DNA of 10,791 bases from Acidimicrobiaceae bacterium (GCA_030838245.1 JAUTXB010000100.1:1-10791); one strand, 5' to 3'. Counted from the stretch's first letter, positions 1 through 5,670 are shown. Made by a program: numbers and translations. Notes: generated by a model not told the origin, from the sequence alone.

Positions 1-216
1 TACGTCACAGACTCTCGTGGAGCTATGTGGCGTCGCTGATTGGAGCAGCTTCTCGACTTCGGCCAACAGCTCCTGACGTCGCGCCAAGCCCACCACAGTG
101 GCGCCTCGTTCTGCGAGGTCCAATGCCAATCGGCGCCCGATTCCCGACGATGCGCCGGTGACGACTGCGACCTTGCCGTCAAAGCGATTGGATGTCGATT
201 GTCCGTTGCGTCTCAC
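1..216 (-). CDS. Short-chain dehydrogenase/reductase (SDR), N-terminal part
   Basis: The gene is cut by the left edge; 72 residues are visible, running from a GTG at 214-216 toward position 1. Residues 11-30 hold the first beta strand and dinucleotide loop of an SDR Rossmann fold: FDGKVAVVTGASSGIGRR carries the family TGxxxGxG motif. The second strand VVGLARR follows, and its basic end suggests an NADP(H) preference. SDRs are soluble NAD(P)-dependent oxidoreductases; the catalytic Ser/Tyr/Lys lie outside the window, so the substrate cannot be named. The start is forced: the frame has a TAA at 226-228 just upstream and GTG is the only start before the conserved fold. There is no Shine-Dalgarno, but a -10-like TAACAT lies six bases upstream, so the mRNA may be leaderless. 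Family call is firm, function open. Confidence 0.9.
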   Translation of the reverse strand, partial: MRRNGQSTSNRFDGKVAVVTGASSGIGRRLALDLAERGATVVGLARRQELLAEVEKLLQSATPHSSTRVCDV

Positions 217-222
217 GACGAA

Positions 223-228
223 ATGTTA
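223..228 (-). promoter_or_regulatory. Putative -10 element for the SDR gene (leaderless start)
   Basis: On the minus strand the hexamer TAACAT fits the actinobacterial TANNNT -10 pattern. Exactly six bases (TTCGTC) separate it from the GTG start, which would put +1 on the first base of the start codon. No -35 match and no ribosome binding site are visible. The same geometry is seen at gcvT. Confidence 0.4.
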
Positions 229-484
229 GGTCGAAGAGCGGCTCGTGCCCACCGATTGCTTCAGCGTTGAAGTGAATCGACCTGAAGAACCCCGTACGAG
301 TCATCGTGTCACAGACAGGTAAGCGTCGATTGAATGAGGCAGGATTGCGTCGAGGCGGATACTGGACGAATGGTTTGGGAAGCCACGGAGCCCGACCCAT
401 GGAGGTCAAGGTCAACGCCGGTTGCCGGGATGGGTAGCCGGCCCTCCTGCTACCGGATATCAACGGTTCGTGGCTGCGTGCTTG
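229..484. other. Intergenic region, no supported gene
   Basis: About 250 bases between the SDR start and the stop of the DUF1801 gene. Open frames here overlap the SDR in the wrong frame or have no recognisable protein character. No tRNA-like or terminator-like structure with a T-tract is visible. It probably holds the upstream promoter region of the SDR gene. Confidence 0.5.
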
Positions 485-835
485 TCATGTATCCAGCGCA
501 GCCCGCACCAGGTCGCTGAGCTCGTCATCGGGGATTGCTGCAGCGTCCTCGGGCCGTAGCTGGAGGGTCCCCTTGCTCGTCTTGAGCTCCGGGTGGCGGG
601 ATGTGAAGGCGTCGTCGCTGCCCTGTTGCCAGCCGTAAATCGACAGGCCGTGCTTCCAGGCGCCGACATAGAGGCGCCGCTTGCCGACCTTGTAGGTGGG
701 GATCTTGTACGAGAGGACCACAGTTGCGTCGGGGTGCTCCGCCACGATCAACCGGTGGACCCGGTCGAACAGGGGGCGGTACTCGGGTGCGATGCCGTCG
801 ATGTAGCCCTGCACTGCTTCGTCCACAGTGAGCAT
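485..835 (-). CDS. DUF1801 (YdhG-like) family protein
   Basis: A 116-residue soluble protein covering a single DUF1801 domain. Typical features are an N-terminal helix with YIDGIAPEYRPLFDRVHRLI (about 11-30), then LSYKIPTYKV (41-50), GLSIYG (63-68), and the C-terminal SKGTLQLRPED plus IPDDELSDLVRAALD (87-115). Length matches the family (about 110-140). The family includes Bacillus YdhG/Fra, described as a frataxin-like iron chaperone, but most members have no known role and iron binding here would be speculation. The start is taken at ATG 833-835 because a GGAGG sits nine bases upstream; an in-frame ATG ten codons further out lacks such a site. The gene stands alone, with open gaps on both sides. 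Confidence 0.88.
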   Translation of the reverse strand: MLTVDEAVQGYIDGIAPEYRPLFDRVHRLIVAEHPDATVVLSYKIPTYKVGKRRLYVGAWKHGLSIYGWQQGSDDAFTSRHPELKTSKGTLQLRPEDAAAIPDDELSDLVRAALDT

Positions 836-1118
836 CTTCGTCTGCCTCCAGTCTCGTTGCTTCACGGTTGAGACGGCCCTGAGCGCTCCGATTCATCGCT
901 GCCCAGTGGATGTGGCGCTGGGTCTGGGTCATTGCTGCGCCGAGAATAGGCCCACGGTCGAGATCAAGCCCGGTGGGGTCCACCTGCGAACTGGGGCGGA
1001 TTGTCTTCTGCAGCGCCCGACCACGGGAGACCATGGCGCGGTCGATGCCCCAGCGATACGGTGGATCCTGCCTGCGAGACACGGGAGTAAATGAGACGAG
1101 TGTGGGAAGAGGTGCCTA
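836..1118. other. Divergent intergenic region, nothing recognised
   Basis: About 280 bases between the divergent DUF1801 gene and the small membrane protein gene. Apart from the two ribosome binding sites at its edges I see no gene, repeat or structured RNA. Open frames crossing it have no recognisable motif. It should carry the promoters for both neighbours. Confidence 0.45.
845..849 (-). promoter_or_regulatory. Ribosome binding site deciding the DUF1801 start
   Basis: GGAGG on the minus strand, nine bases before ATG 833-835. It favours that ATG over the in-frame ATG at 863-865, which would place this site inside the coding region. Confidence 0.7.
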
Positions 1119-1376
1119 GTGGCGTCTGATGACATGCAAAAGGTCCAGGTCAACACGACCCTCATCGGTGCCGGGGCCGGCCTGGCTCTGCTCGGCTCAC
1201 TCCTCGTCGCTCTGGGCATGGCCATGGGTGGCGCCGCGCTCATAGCCGCCGCCCGTGAATGGGCACGCCTCCAAGAGACGCCTCCGAGCGAGACGGCCAA
1301 AGTGAAGCTGCAACAGCTTCGTACTGCCGCGTCGGCCGGCGCTGATGCCTGGCGAAGCGGGCAGATACCTTCCTGA
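1119..1376 (+). CDS. Small membrane protein, unknown function
   Basis: An 85-residue protein starting at GTG 1119, with a GAGG-containing site (AAGAGG) six bases upstream. An internal ATG at 1134 is an alternative start. Residues 14-45 are a Gly/Ala/Leu-rich hydrophobic stretch (TLIGAGAGLALLGSLLVALG, then MAMGGAALIAAA), long enough for one long or two closely packed membrane helices. The C-terminal 40 residues are charged and soluble, beginning REWARLQETPP and containing KVKLQQLRTAA. I recognise no family. It lies 92 bases before the hemolysin III-like gene on the same strand and may be co-transcribed with it. Confidence 0.7.
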   Translation: MASDDMQKVQVNTTLIGAGAGLALLGSLLVALGMAMGGAALIAAAREWARLQETPPSETAKVKLQQLRTAASAGADAWRSGQIPS

Positions 1377-1468
1377 CCCCAACGAGTCGCGGTCGCCACC
1401 TCCGACAGGTGGAGCTTCTACTCTGGGCACATGCGCGCCGTCCTCGACGCTGATCGACTCGAACGTCA

Positions 1469-2197
1469 GTGACGTCACCGCTTCCCGGTTGGCGAACTTC
1501 GAGCGTCCTCGGCCGTGGGGCCTCCCGGCCGAACCGAGTACCCCCGCCACTGCGGCTCAGTGGCGTTGATACGTCGCCCAGGCTCCGTGGCTGGCTACAC
1601 CTGGCCGCCTTCGTGGTGGCCATCCCGGCCGGTGCTCTGCTGGTGCACCGATCGGGGGACCAGGGGAGCATCGTGCTCTACGCCGTCACGTTGGCCGCTC
1701 TCTACGGGGTCAGCGCGGCCTACCACCTCCTGCCCATGACCATCGGAGCTCGCTACTGGATGCGCCGGATGGACCACGCGGTGATCTACGTCTTCATCGC
1801 CGGCGCTTTTACGCCCATGTGCCTCCTGGTCGCCCCGGGGACCAATGGCAAGGTGCTCGTGGCGTTGGCCTGGATCGGCGCTGCTGTCGGTGTGACCATC
1901 AAGATGGTGAACCTCGAACGGACCCGTGTACTCGGTGGCACGCTCTACATCCTGTTGGGTTGGTTGGCCATGGCCGTGCTCCCGGCCATGCTGCGTCGGC
2001 TTGATCCCGTCCAGCTTTCCCTCCTGTTCGTCCAAGGAGCCCTCTATACCCTCGGTGCGTTGGTTCTGGTCATCCGCCGTCCCGACCCGTACCCGGATGT
2101 CTTCGGCTATCACGAGGTGTGGCACGCCATGGTGGTGGTGGCCACCGCCTGCTATTTCCTGGTGTTGTGGTCCCTGTTCGCCCACGCCGCCACATAG
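1469..2197 (+). CDS. Hemolysin III / PAQR-like integral membrane protein
   Basis: A 242-residue protein with a cytosolic N-terminus of about 40 residues and roughly seven hydrophobic segments from residue 42 to the C-terminus. The signature is clear: SAAYH (S82, H86), RMDHAVIYVFIAGAFTP (D102 inside) and HEVWH (H215, H219). These match the Ser-x3-His, Asp and His-x3-His zinc-site residues shared by bacterial HlyIII/YqfA and eukaryotic PAQR receptors. The family is annotated as hemolysin from Bacillus cereus HlyIII, but its usual role is unknown; a link to membrane-lipid homeostasis is suggested for relatives. GTG at 1469 is the last usable start before the first membrane helix. No Shine-Dalgarno is seen in front of it, so the exact N-terminus is uncertain. 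It converges with the mycothiol enzyme gene 90 bases downstream. Confidence 0.93.
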   Translation: MTSPLPGWRTSSVLGRGASRPNRVPPPLRLSGVDTSPRLRGWLHLAAFVVAIPAGALLVHRSGDQGSIVLYAVTLAALYGVSAAYHLLPMTIGARYWMRRMDHAVIYVFIAGAFTPMCLLVAPGTNGKVLVALAWIGAAVGVTIKMVNLERTRVLGGTLYILLGWLAMAVLPAMLRRLDPVQLSLLFVQGALYTLGALVLVIRRPDPYPDVFGYHEVWHAMVVVATACYFLVLWSLFAHAAT

Positions 2198-2200
2198 GCG

Positions 2201-2212
2201 GCTGCCGGCAGC
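2201..2212. repeat. 12-bp perfect palindrome after the hemolysin III-like gene
   Basis: GCTGCCGGCAGC begins three bases after the stop codon at 2195-2197, between two convergent genes. As RNA it could form a very short GC hairpin. There is no T-tract, so a terminator function is only a possibility. Confidence 0.3.
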
Positions 2213-2287
2213 GAACGGGGATGTACGACTCAAGCCATCTGAACGAGCTTTCCGAGAGCGCGGCGGGCTCCCGGCCCACGACGACGG

Positions 2288-3037
2288 TCAGAAGTGAACC
2301 TTGTCACCCCAATCGGCGAGGATGCGGGAGTCACCCAGGATCTCGCCGTCGTCGGAGCGGTTGAGCAGACGGAGCAGGATCCCCGACGCCGAACCGCGAA
2401 GCTGAGCGTCGGCATCGGCACTTCGCCTCTCGGCCTCGAAGGTTGCCAAATCGAGCGTCCAGTCGCCCGGCACATCGGTGCAGTGAACGTGCAGGGTCCC
2501 TGACAGACCCTCCGGAGGGCGCATCGCCCCCATGACCATCAGCCACTCGTCGATGGCGTCAGCGGCCAGTTCGGCCTCGATGGGCTCGGGATTCCCTGCC
2601 GCAGCCCGGGCATCCCACGAGTGGACAGCCGTCTCGTTTGCCATCCGGCGAAACCAGAACGCCGTGGTGGGCGTGACACCGGCCCAGTTCGACGCCGGCG
2701 CCGTGGGGCCCTTTTCCATGCCGGCGGCGAAGAGCTCGTTCGCCCCTGCCTCGATCCACTCGAAGAGCTCAGGGCCTCGCGGCGCCGTGCCATCGGGCCG
2801 CGGTGTGTTCATGTCTCCGGTGGCGATCACCAAAGCCACCCAGCGATGGACCTTCCCGATATGCCGGAGGAGGGCGGTCACGTCCCAGCCCGGGCACGAC
2901 GCCACTGGTGCATCCAGCCCGGCCGAACGGGCCGCCGCCACCATCGAAGTTGCCTCGAGGGGCACGCGGGAAAGAAGTTCGGTCGGTTCGATGGGACAGT
3001 CCTGTTCGCTCGACGGAGTGGGAGGCGCGTTGGTCAC
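2288..3037 (-). CDS. Maleylpyruvate isomerase family mycothiol-dependent enzyme
   Basis: A 249-residue protein with the two-domain layout of the MDMPI family: an N-terminal DinB-like four-helix domain (about 20-165) and a C-terminal MDMPI_C domain (about 175-249). Seen directly are CPGWDVTALLRHIGKVHRW (48-66, with H59) and RMANETAVHSWDA (131-143, with E135 and H139). Their spacing fits the His/Glu/His metal site of Corynebacterium maleylpyruvate isomerase. The C-terminal domain shows GTLHVHCTDVPGDW and RGSASGILLRLLNR. Family members use mycothiol, the actinobacterial low-molecular-weight thiol, but most have unknown substrates, and no aromatic catabolic genes lie nearby. GTG 3035-3037 is the first start in the frame; no Shine-Dalgarno is visible. 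The substrate cannot be assigned. Confidence 0.92.
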   Translation of the reverse strand: MTNAPPTPSSEQDCPIEPTELLSRVPLEATSMVAAARSAGLDAPVASCPGWDVTALLRHIGKVHRWVALVIATGDMNTPRPDGTAPRGPELFEWIEAGANELFAAGMEKGPTAPASNWAGVTPTTAFWFRRMANETAVHSWDARAAAGNPEPIEAELAADAIDEWLMVMGAMRPPEGLSGTLHVHCTDVPGDWTLDLATFEAERRSADADAQLRGSASGILLRLLNRSDDGEILGDSRILADWGDKVHF

Positions 3038-3134
3038 TCCGACATTACCGGCATGCGCGACAGACGGCTCAGCGTGAGTGATCCGTCTGCGTTCTTCCGA
3101 CCACCCGCGTGCCCCAGCTTTTGTGGCCGTTCGC

Positions 3135-3404
3135 CTATTCGATCATGGCCTGCAAAGCTGACAGCACCCCGGTGACCTGTCCTTTGACCCGGGACTCGCC
3201 GAGCGAGGAGCCCACGAACCGAAACGCCATCGGGGACGTCTCGCCCGGCCGAGGATCGTCCTCCGTTGCCAGTGTCACTTGGTCGATAACGAGCGAGCCG
3301 GGGTGTACGTCCCACCACTCGTTTCCGAAGAGGACCTTCGTCACCTTCGCCAGATCAACGTCGATCACGACGTGCCATCCATGTCCACGCTCATGCCCCA
3401 TCAC
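3135..3404 (-). CDS. Small protein of unknown function
   Basis: An 89-residue open frame from GTG 3404 (or ATG 3401) to TAG at 3135. Third codon positions are mostly G or C, and the sequence alternates beta-like hydrophobic stretches (WHVVIDVD, VTKVLFGNEWW, SLVIDQVTLA, MAFRFVG) with a C-terminal helix VTGVLSALQAM, as in a small alpha/beta domain. No signal peptide or membrane segment is visible, and I recognise no family. It is co-oriented with the mycothiol enzyme gene 97 bases downstream. No good ribosome binding site supports either start, so the N-terminus may be wrong. The opposite-strand frame over this stretch looks less protein-like. Confidence 0.55.
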   Translation of the reverse strand: MMGHERGHGWHVVIDVDLAKVTKVLFGNEWWDVHPGSLVIDQVTLATEDDPRPGETSPMAFRFVGSSLGESRVKGQVTGVLSALQAMIE

Positions 3405-3538
3405 GGTAATCGCTGCCCGTCAACCCGGGCGCCCTTTGGCCCCGTTGCCGAAGGTGCCATCCGCGAACGCCTGGATCGTTGTGCCTAAGATCCAGCCCAA
3501 CGTGACACTTGCGATCGGGGACAGCAGGTGATGGACCA

Positions 3539-4141
3539 ATGAGCGATTACTCGCGGGGGAGTGGTTGGTGGCAAGCATCCGACCACAAGTGGTACCCGCC
3601 CGAACAACACCCTGATTTCGAAAGCCTGCCGCCACCGCCGGCCGGACAGGCTCCTCCGCCCCCGGCCGATCCGTACGGTCGGACCCAAGCTGTCCCGCCC
3701 GTCGGCGGCCAAGGTCCATCGGCAGCCGACGAGCCGACCAGAGTGGTCACGGGCCCGACCGGCGAGGCCACCACCGTCGTCCCGACAGCCGCAGCTGGTG
3801 CGTACCAACCTCCGGGTGGTCGGCCTCCCGGAGGGGGTGACGACTATGACGGCAGGAAAAGGCGGAATTGGTGGCCATGGCTCATCGCCGCGCTTGCCGT
3901 CATCTTGATCATCCTGATCATCGTCCTGCTGCTCACCACCGGATCCAATTCCAAGAGCCCGACCACGACGACGACGAGCAGTTCGACCACTACCACGACC
4001 AGGCCCCACACCACCACGACCGCGCCGCCGCCCACGACCACGACGGTGGCACCCACCACGACGACCGCGCCGCCGCCCACCACAACGACGGTTCCCCCGA
4101 CGACCACGACGGTGCCACCCACCACGACCACTGGGCCCTAG
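3539..4141 (+). CDS. Single-pass membrane protein with GWWQASDxKWYPPE motif and Thr/Pro-rich exterior tail
   Basis: A 200-residue protein in four parts. Residues 9-22 (GWWQASDHKWYPPE) form a short Trp-rich motif that I recall at the N-terminus of many Acidimicrobiia membrane proteins. Residues 25-105 are a Pro/Gly-rich, probably disordered cytosolic linker. RKRR (106-109) then precedes one membrane helix (about 111-132), which by the positive-inside rule gives an N-in, C-out topology. Residues 141-200 are almost only Thr, Pro, Ser and Ala, with a 15-residue repeat from 158, resembling O-glycosylated cell-wall-spanning stalks. There is no folded outer domain. ATG 3539 is chosen over an in-frame TTG at 3509 because AGGTGA lies seven bases before the ATG. 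The function is unknown; a surface or envelope-spanning role is an inference. Confidence 0.88.
   Translation: MSDYSRGSGWWQASDHKWYPPEQHPDFESLPPPPAGQAPPPPADPYGRTQAVPPVGGQGPSAADEPTRVVTGPTGEATTVVPTAAAGAYQPPGGRPPGGGDDYDGRKRRNWWPWLIAALAVILIILIIVLLLTTGSNSKSPTTTTTSSSTTTTTRPHTTTTAPPPTTTTVAPTTTTAPPPTTTTVPPTTTTVPPTTTTGP
4010..4138 (+). repeat. 45-bp imperfect tandem repeat encoding the Thr/Pro tail
   Basis: The DNA repeats with a 45-base period, seen for example as GACCGCGCCGCCGCCCAC starting near 4019 and again 45 bases later. It encodes TTTTAPPPTTTTVAP, TTTTAPPPTTTTVPP and a shortened TTTTVPPTTTTGP. Copies differ at synonymous and a few non-synonymous positions. Such arrays can change length by slippage or recombination. 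Confidence 0.8.
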
Positions 4142-4142
4142 C

Positions 4143-4160
4143 CGGGCGCCTCGGAGCCCG
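4143..4160. terminator. Weak hairpin between convergent genes
   Basis: CGGGC (4143-4147) and GCCCG (4156-4160) can pair around an eight-base loop right after the stop of the Thr/Pro-tail gene. A second perfect palindrome, GCCGATCGGC, sits at 4172-4181. Neither is followed by a T-tract, so intrinsic termination is uncertain. The convergent gene layout is the main argument. Confidence 0.3.
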
Positions 4161-4189
4161 ACTGGATAGTGGCCGATCGGCTCGGTCAG

Positions 4190-4471
4190 TCAGGAGCGAT
4201 GAGGCTGTCGGGCACCCCGACCCGCGCCCGCCTCGAGCACGCCGCGCCACGAGCGCCAGGACATGGCCGAGAGGACGGACACGGCCGACATGACCGAGGC
4301 CACGCCCAAGAAGCTGCCCACCGACAACACCGAGCCGGCCGAGCCGATCGAGCCGATGGACAGCACCGATCCGATCGAGTTGATCGAAAGGACCGAACCC
4401 TTCGAGTTGATCGAGAGCAGCGAGCCAGTTGATCGGACGGACCACAAGGAGGTCCCGCTGGCATCGGACAT
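4190..4471 (-). CDS. Small protein with strict Ser-x-x tripeptide repeats
   Basis: A 93-residue protein in which serine occupies every third position from residue 2 to 74: 24 of 25 positions, with Gly at 56. The core runs in nine-residue blocks such as GSLLSINSK, GSVLSINSI and GSVLSIGSI; the two residues between serines are mostly Gly, Leu, Val, Ile or Asn. The tail (75-93) is Arg/Gly-rich. Such regularity suggests a solenoid or other extended repeat fold rather than a globular domain; no signal peptide is visible. I recall similar GSxLSIGS proteins in other actinobacteria, without a known function. ATG 4471 is the first start after an in-frame stop. The gene follows the DUF2889 gene by 54 bases on the same strand. 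The opposite strand (4263-4484) also has an open, G/C-third-position frame rich in Glu/Pro, so the strand choice is not certain. Confidence 0.7.
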   Translation of the reverse strand: MSDASGTSLWSVRSTGSLLSINSKGSVLSINSIGSVLSIGSIGSAGSVLSVGSFLGVASVMSAVSVLSAMSWRSWRGVLEAGAGRGARQPHRS

Positions 4472-4525
4472 GCATCCATCATGACGGACCTACCCCGTGA
4501 ATGCTCACCCTGACGAGAGCGACGC

Positions 4526-5134
4526 TCAGCTGCCCTTGGCGGCACGCTCCCGGAAATGGACGAGGGTGGGGGCAGGGTAGGCGTCGGTCCCGGGCTGCCA
4601 GCCCAGAGCCAGTTTCTGCTCGGCCACCCCGTCCTCCGCCCAGACGTGGCACGAGTTGCGGATGGCCAACGGGCTGGTGCCCGTGCCGGAATCACCGTGC
4701 TCCTGCTCATCGGTGGACCTGACCCGAGCCATATGGGACGTCGCAGCCTGGATGACCACGGGCCCGAGGGAACGGGCCAGGTGCTCCAGGTGGGTGCAGC
4801 CCGACACGCCAGCGAACCTCTCTTGCACGGCGCGCGTGTAGCCGCGGGCCACGCTGAGGCCGACCATGTCCCGGAATGCGTCGACAATGTCCGGGCACTC
4901 GGCGTGGGGAAAGGTATGCATCACCGCCTCCGCGTCGGTGATGGTGAAGTCGGCGACACGGACCGTCACTCGCAGCTCCATGTCGTGGACGTGCTCTACC
5001 GCTGGGGCCTCCGCCCACGGTCGAGAGTCGCGAAGCTTCCCGATGATGACGAGCGAGTCATCGGCATCGAAGGCCTCGTACTCGATGGACCGCCGATGGA
5101 CCGGCACGGCCTTGGATGGAAGAGCGACGCTCAT
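4526..5134 (-). CDS. DUF2889 domain protein
   Basis: A 202-residue soluble protein that fits DUF2889 across its length. Visible landmarks are an N-terminal HRRSIEYEAF region, then LVIIGKLRDSRPW (28-40), a HVHDMELRVTVRV strand pair (48-60), ECPDIVDAFRDMVGLSVARG (79-98), the conserved SGCTHL (111-116) and NSCHVWAEDG (160-169) near the end. Cys and His are prominent in the last two motifs, but no catalytic role is established that I know of. ATG 5132-5134 overlaps the stop of the upstream haem monooxygenase gene as ATGA, which fixes the start and suggests translational coupling. A longer frame starting 36 bases upstream is rejected for this reason. Function unknown; the coupling hints at a role near haem or an aromatic substrate, which is only inference. 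Confidence 0.88.
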   Translation of the reverse strand: MSVALPSKAVPVHRRSIEYEAFDADDSLVIIGKLRDSRPWAEAPAVEHVHDMELRVTVRVADFTITDAEAVMHTFPHAECPDIVDAFRDMVGLSVARGYTRAVQERFAGVSGCTHLEHLARSLGPVVIQAATSHMARVRSTDEQEHGDSGTGTSPLAIRNSCHVWAEDGVAEQKLALGWQPGTDAYPAPTLVHFRERAAKGS

Positions 5135-5505
5135 TCGGGAGTGGACAGGTCGACGACTTCGTAGGCCCACAGCTCACTGCTCATCGACACCGGGGGTGCA
5201 GTGCCAGTGTTGTCACCCGAACCGTGCCCGTGCGCGCCGTGCGCGCCGTGCGCATCGCTCCCTTCCGTGGAACCCCGATGACCGTGCCCGAACGCCGGTG
5301 ATGCCACCCACGCCTCGAAGGCGGCGTCGTCACGCCAGCGCGTCACCACCAACCAGGTCTCTCGATCGTCGACCGGACGCATGAGCTCGAAGCCCTCGAA
5401 GCCGTCGGCGCCGTCCACCGCCCCGGCCCGGTTGGCAAAGCGGCGGGCCAACTCATCTCCCGACTCGGAAGGGACGGTGATGGCATTGATCTTGATCACG
5501 GTCAT
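5131..5505 (-). CDS. MhuD/IsdG-like haem-degrading monooxygenase (ABM domain) with His-rich insertion
   Basis: A 124-residue protein matching the antibiotic biosynthesis monooxygenase ferredoxin-like fold. It is very close to mycobacterial MhuD as I remember it: VIKINAITVP, ELARRFANRAGAVD, FEGFELMRPVDDRETWLVVTRW and FEAWVASPAF. The residues MhuD uses for haem are in place: N7, W66 and a His at 74 or 76 in GHGHRG. MhuD opens haem to mycobilin and releases iron inside the cell, so the same reaction is likely here, though ABM proteins also include quinone-type oxygenases. Between the haem His and the final strand ELWAYEVVDL lies a longer loop of about 30 residues with HGAHGAHGHG, absent from MhuD. 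ATG 5505 has no Shine-Dalgarno; AATGAT six bases upstream is a weak -10 candidate. The gene is divergent from merR and overlaps DUF2889 by four bases. Confidence 0.88.
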   Translation of the reverse strand: MTVIKINAITVPSESGDELARRFANRAGAVDGADGFEGFELMRPVDDRETWLVVTRWRDDAAFEAWVASPAFGHGHRGSTEGSDAHGAHGAHGHGSGDNTGTAPPVSMSSELWAYEVVDLSTPE

Positions 5506-5581
5506 AGGTGGATCATTGCCGCGCCGGTGCGCCGGTCCAAATCAGCCGCCCGACCCCCGGGCTTCCTGCGTGTCGTGTCCC

Positions 5582-5611
5582 ACCGCGGTAATAACACGCG
5601 TGTGGTACCGT
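5582..5611. promoter_or_regulatory. Probable merR promoter region with stacked palindromes
   Basis: ACCGCGGT (5582-5589) and ACACGCGTGT (5594-5603) are perfect palindromes, and CGGTA (5586-5590) pairs with TACCG (5606-5610) around the second one. TACCGT at 5606-5611 fits a TANNNT -10 for the plus strand and predicts a transcript start near 5618. No good -35 is visible. The region lies between divergent genes, so it may serve both directions. Confidence 0.35.
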
Positions 5612-5619
5612 GGGGTCTC

Positions 5620-5654
5620 AGGTTGACGTTCTACCTTCGGTTGATGGTCAACCT
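5620..5654. promoter_or_regulatory. Dyad-symmetric candidate operator upstream of merR
   Basis: AGGTTGAC (5620-5627) and GTCAACCT (5647-5654) form a perfect 8-bp inverted repeat with a 19-base spacer. Inside it, 5620-5636 is itself an imperfect palindrome of the form AGGTnGA-n5-TCnACCT. GGTTGA(C/T)G occurs as a direct repeat at 5621 and 5639, and again at 5676 across the start codon. MerR-type dimers bind such dyads, so autoregulation is likely; this is inference. Confidence 0.45.
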
Positions 5655-5670
5655 CCCGTCGAGGTGGAGG
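5651..5670 (+). promoter_or_regulatory. merR ribosome binding site with facing complement
   Basis: GGAGG at 5666-5670 lies ten bases before ATG 5681. ACCTC (5651-5655) pairs perfectly with GAGGT (5661-5665), and CCTCC (5652-5656) can pair alternatively with the GGAGG itself. The leader could thus partly mask the site. The effect is not predictable from sequence alone. Confidence 0.4.

Noticed and set aside
179..463. Minus-strand 94-residue frame upstream of and overlapping the SDR gene
   Set aside because: It overlaps the clear SDR N-terminus in another frame and shows no recognisable motif; the SDR frame has a stop directly upstream of its GTG, so it is not an N-terminal extension.
3035..3049. 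Leaderless promoter for the mycothiol enzyme gene
   Set aside because: TAATGT is present on the minus strand but only four bases from the GTG, which is too close to put +1 at the start codon.
3844..4131. Minus-strand 95-residue Val/Gly repeat frame (VVVVGGTVVVVGG)
   Set aside because: It is the reverse reading of the Thr/Pro codon repeat; the plus-strand frame has a good start, membrane helix and family motif.
4010..4138. CRISPR-like array
   Set aside because: The regular 45-bp spacing is a protein-coding Thr/Pro repeat without distinct repeat and spacer parts.
5098..5170. Longer start for the DUF2889 gene at 5170
   Set aside because: It would overlap the haem oxygenase gene by 40 bases; the ATG at 5134 gives a precise ATGA overlap and the DUF2889 homology begins after it.
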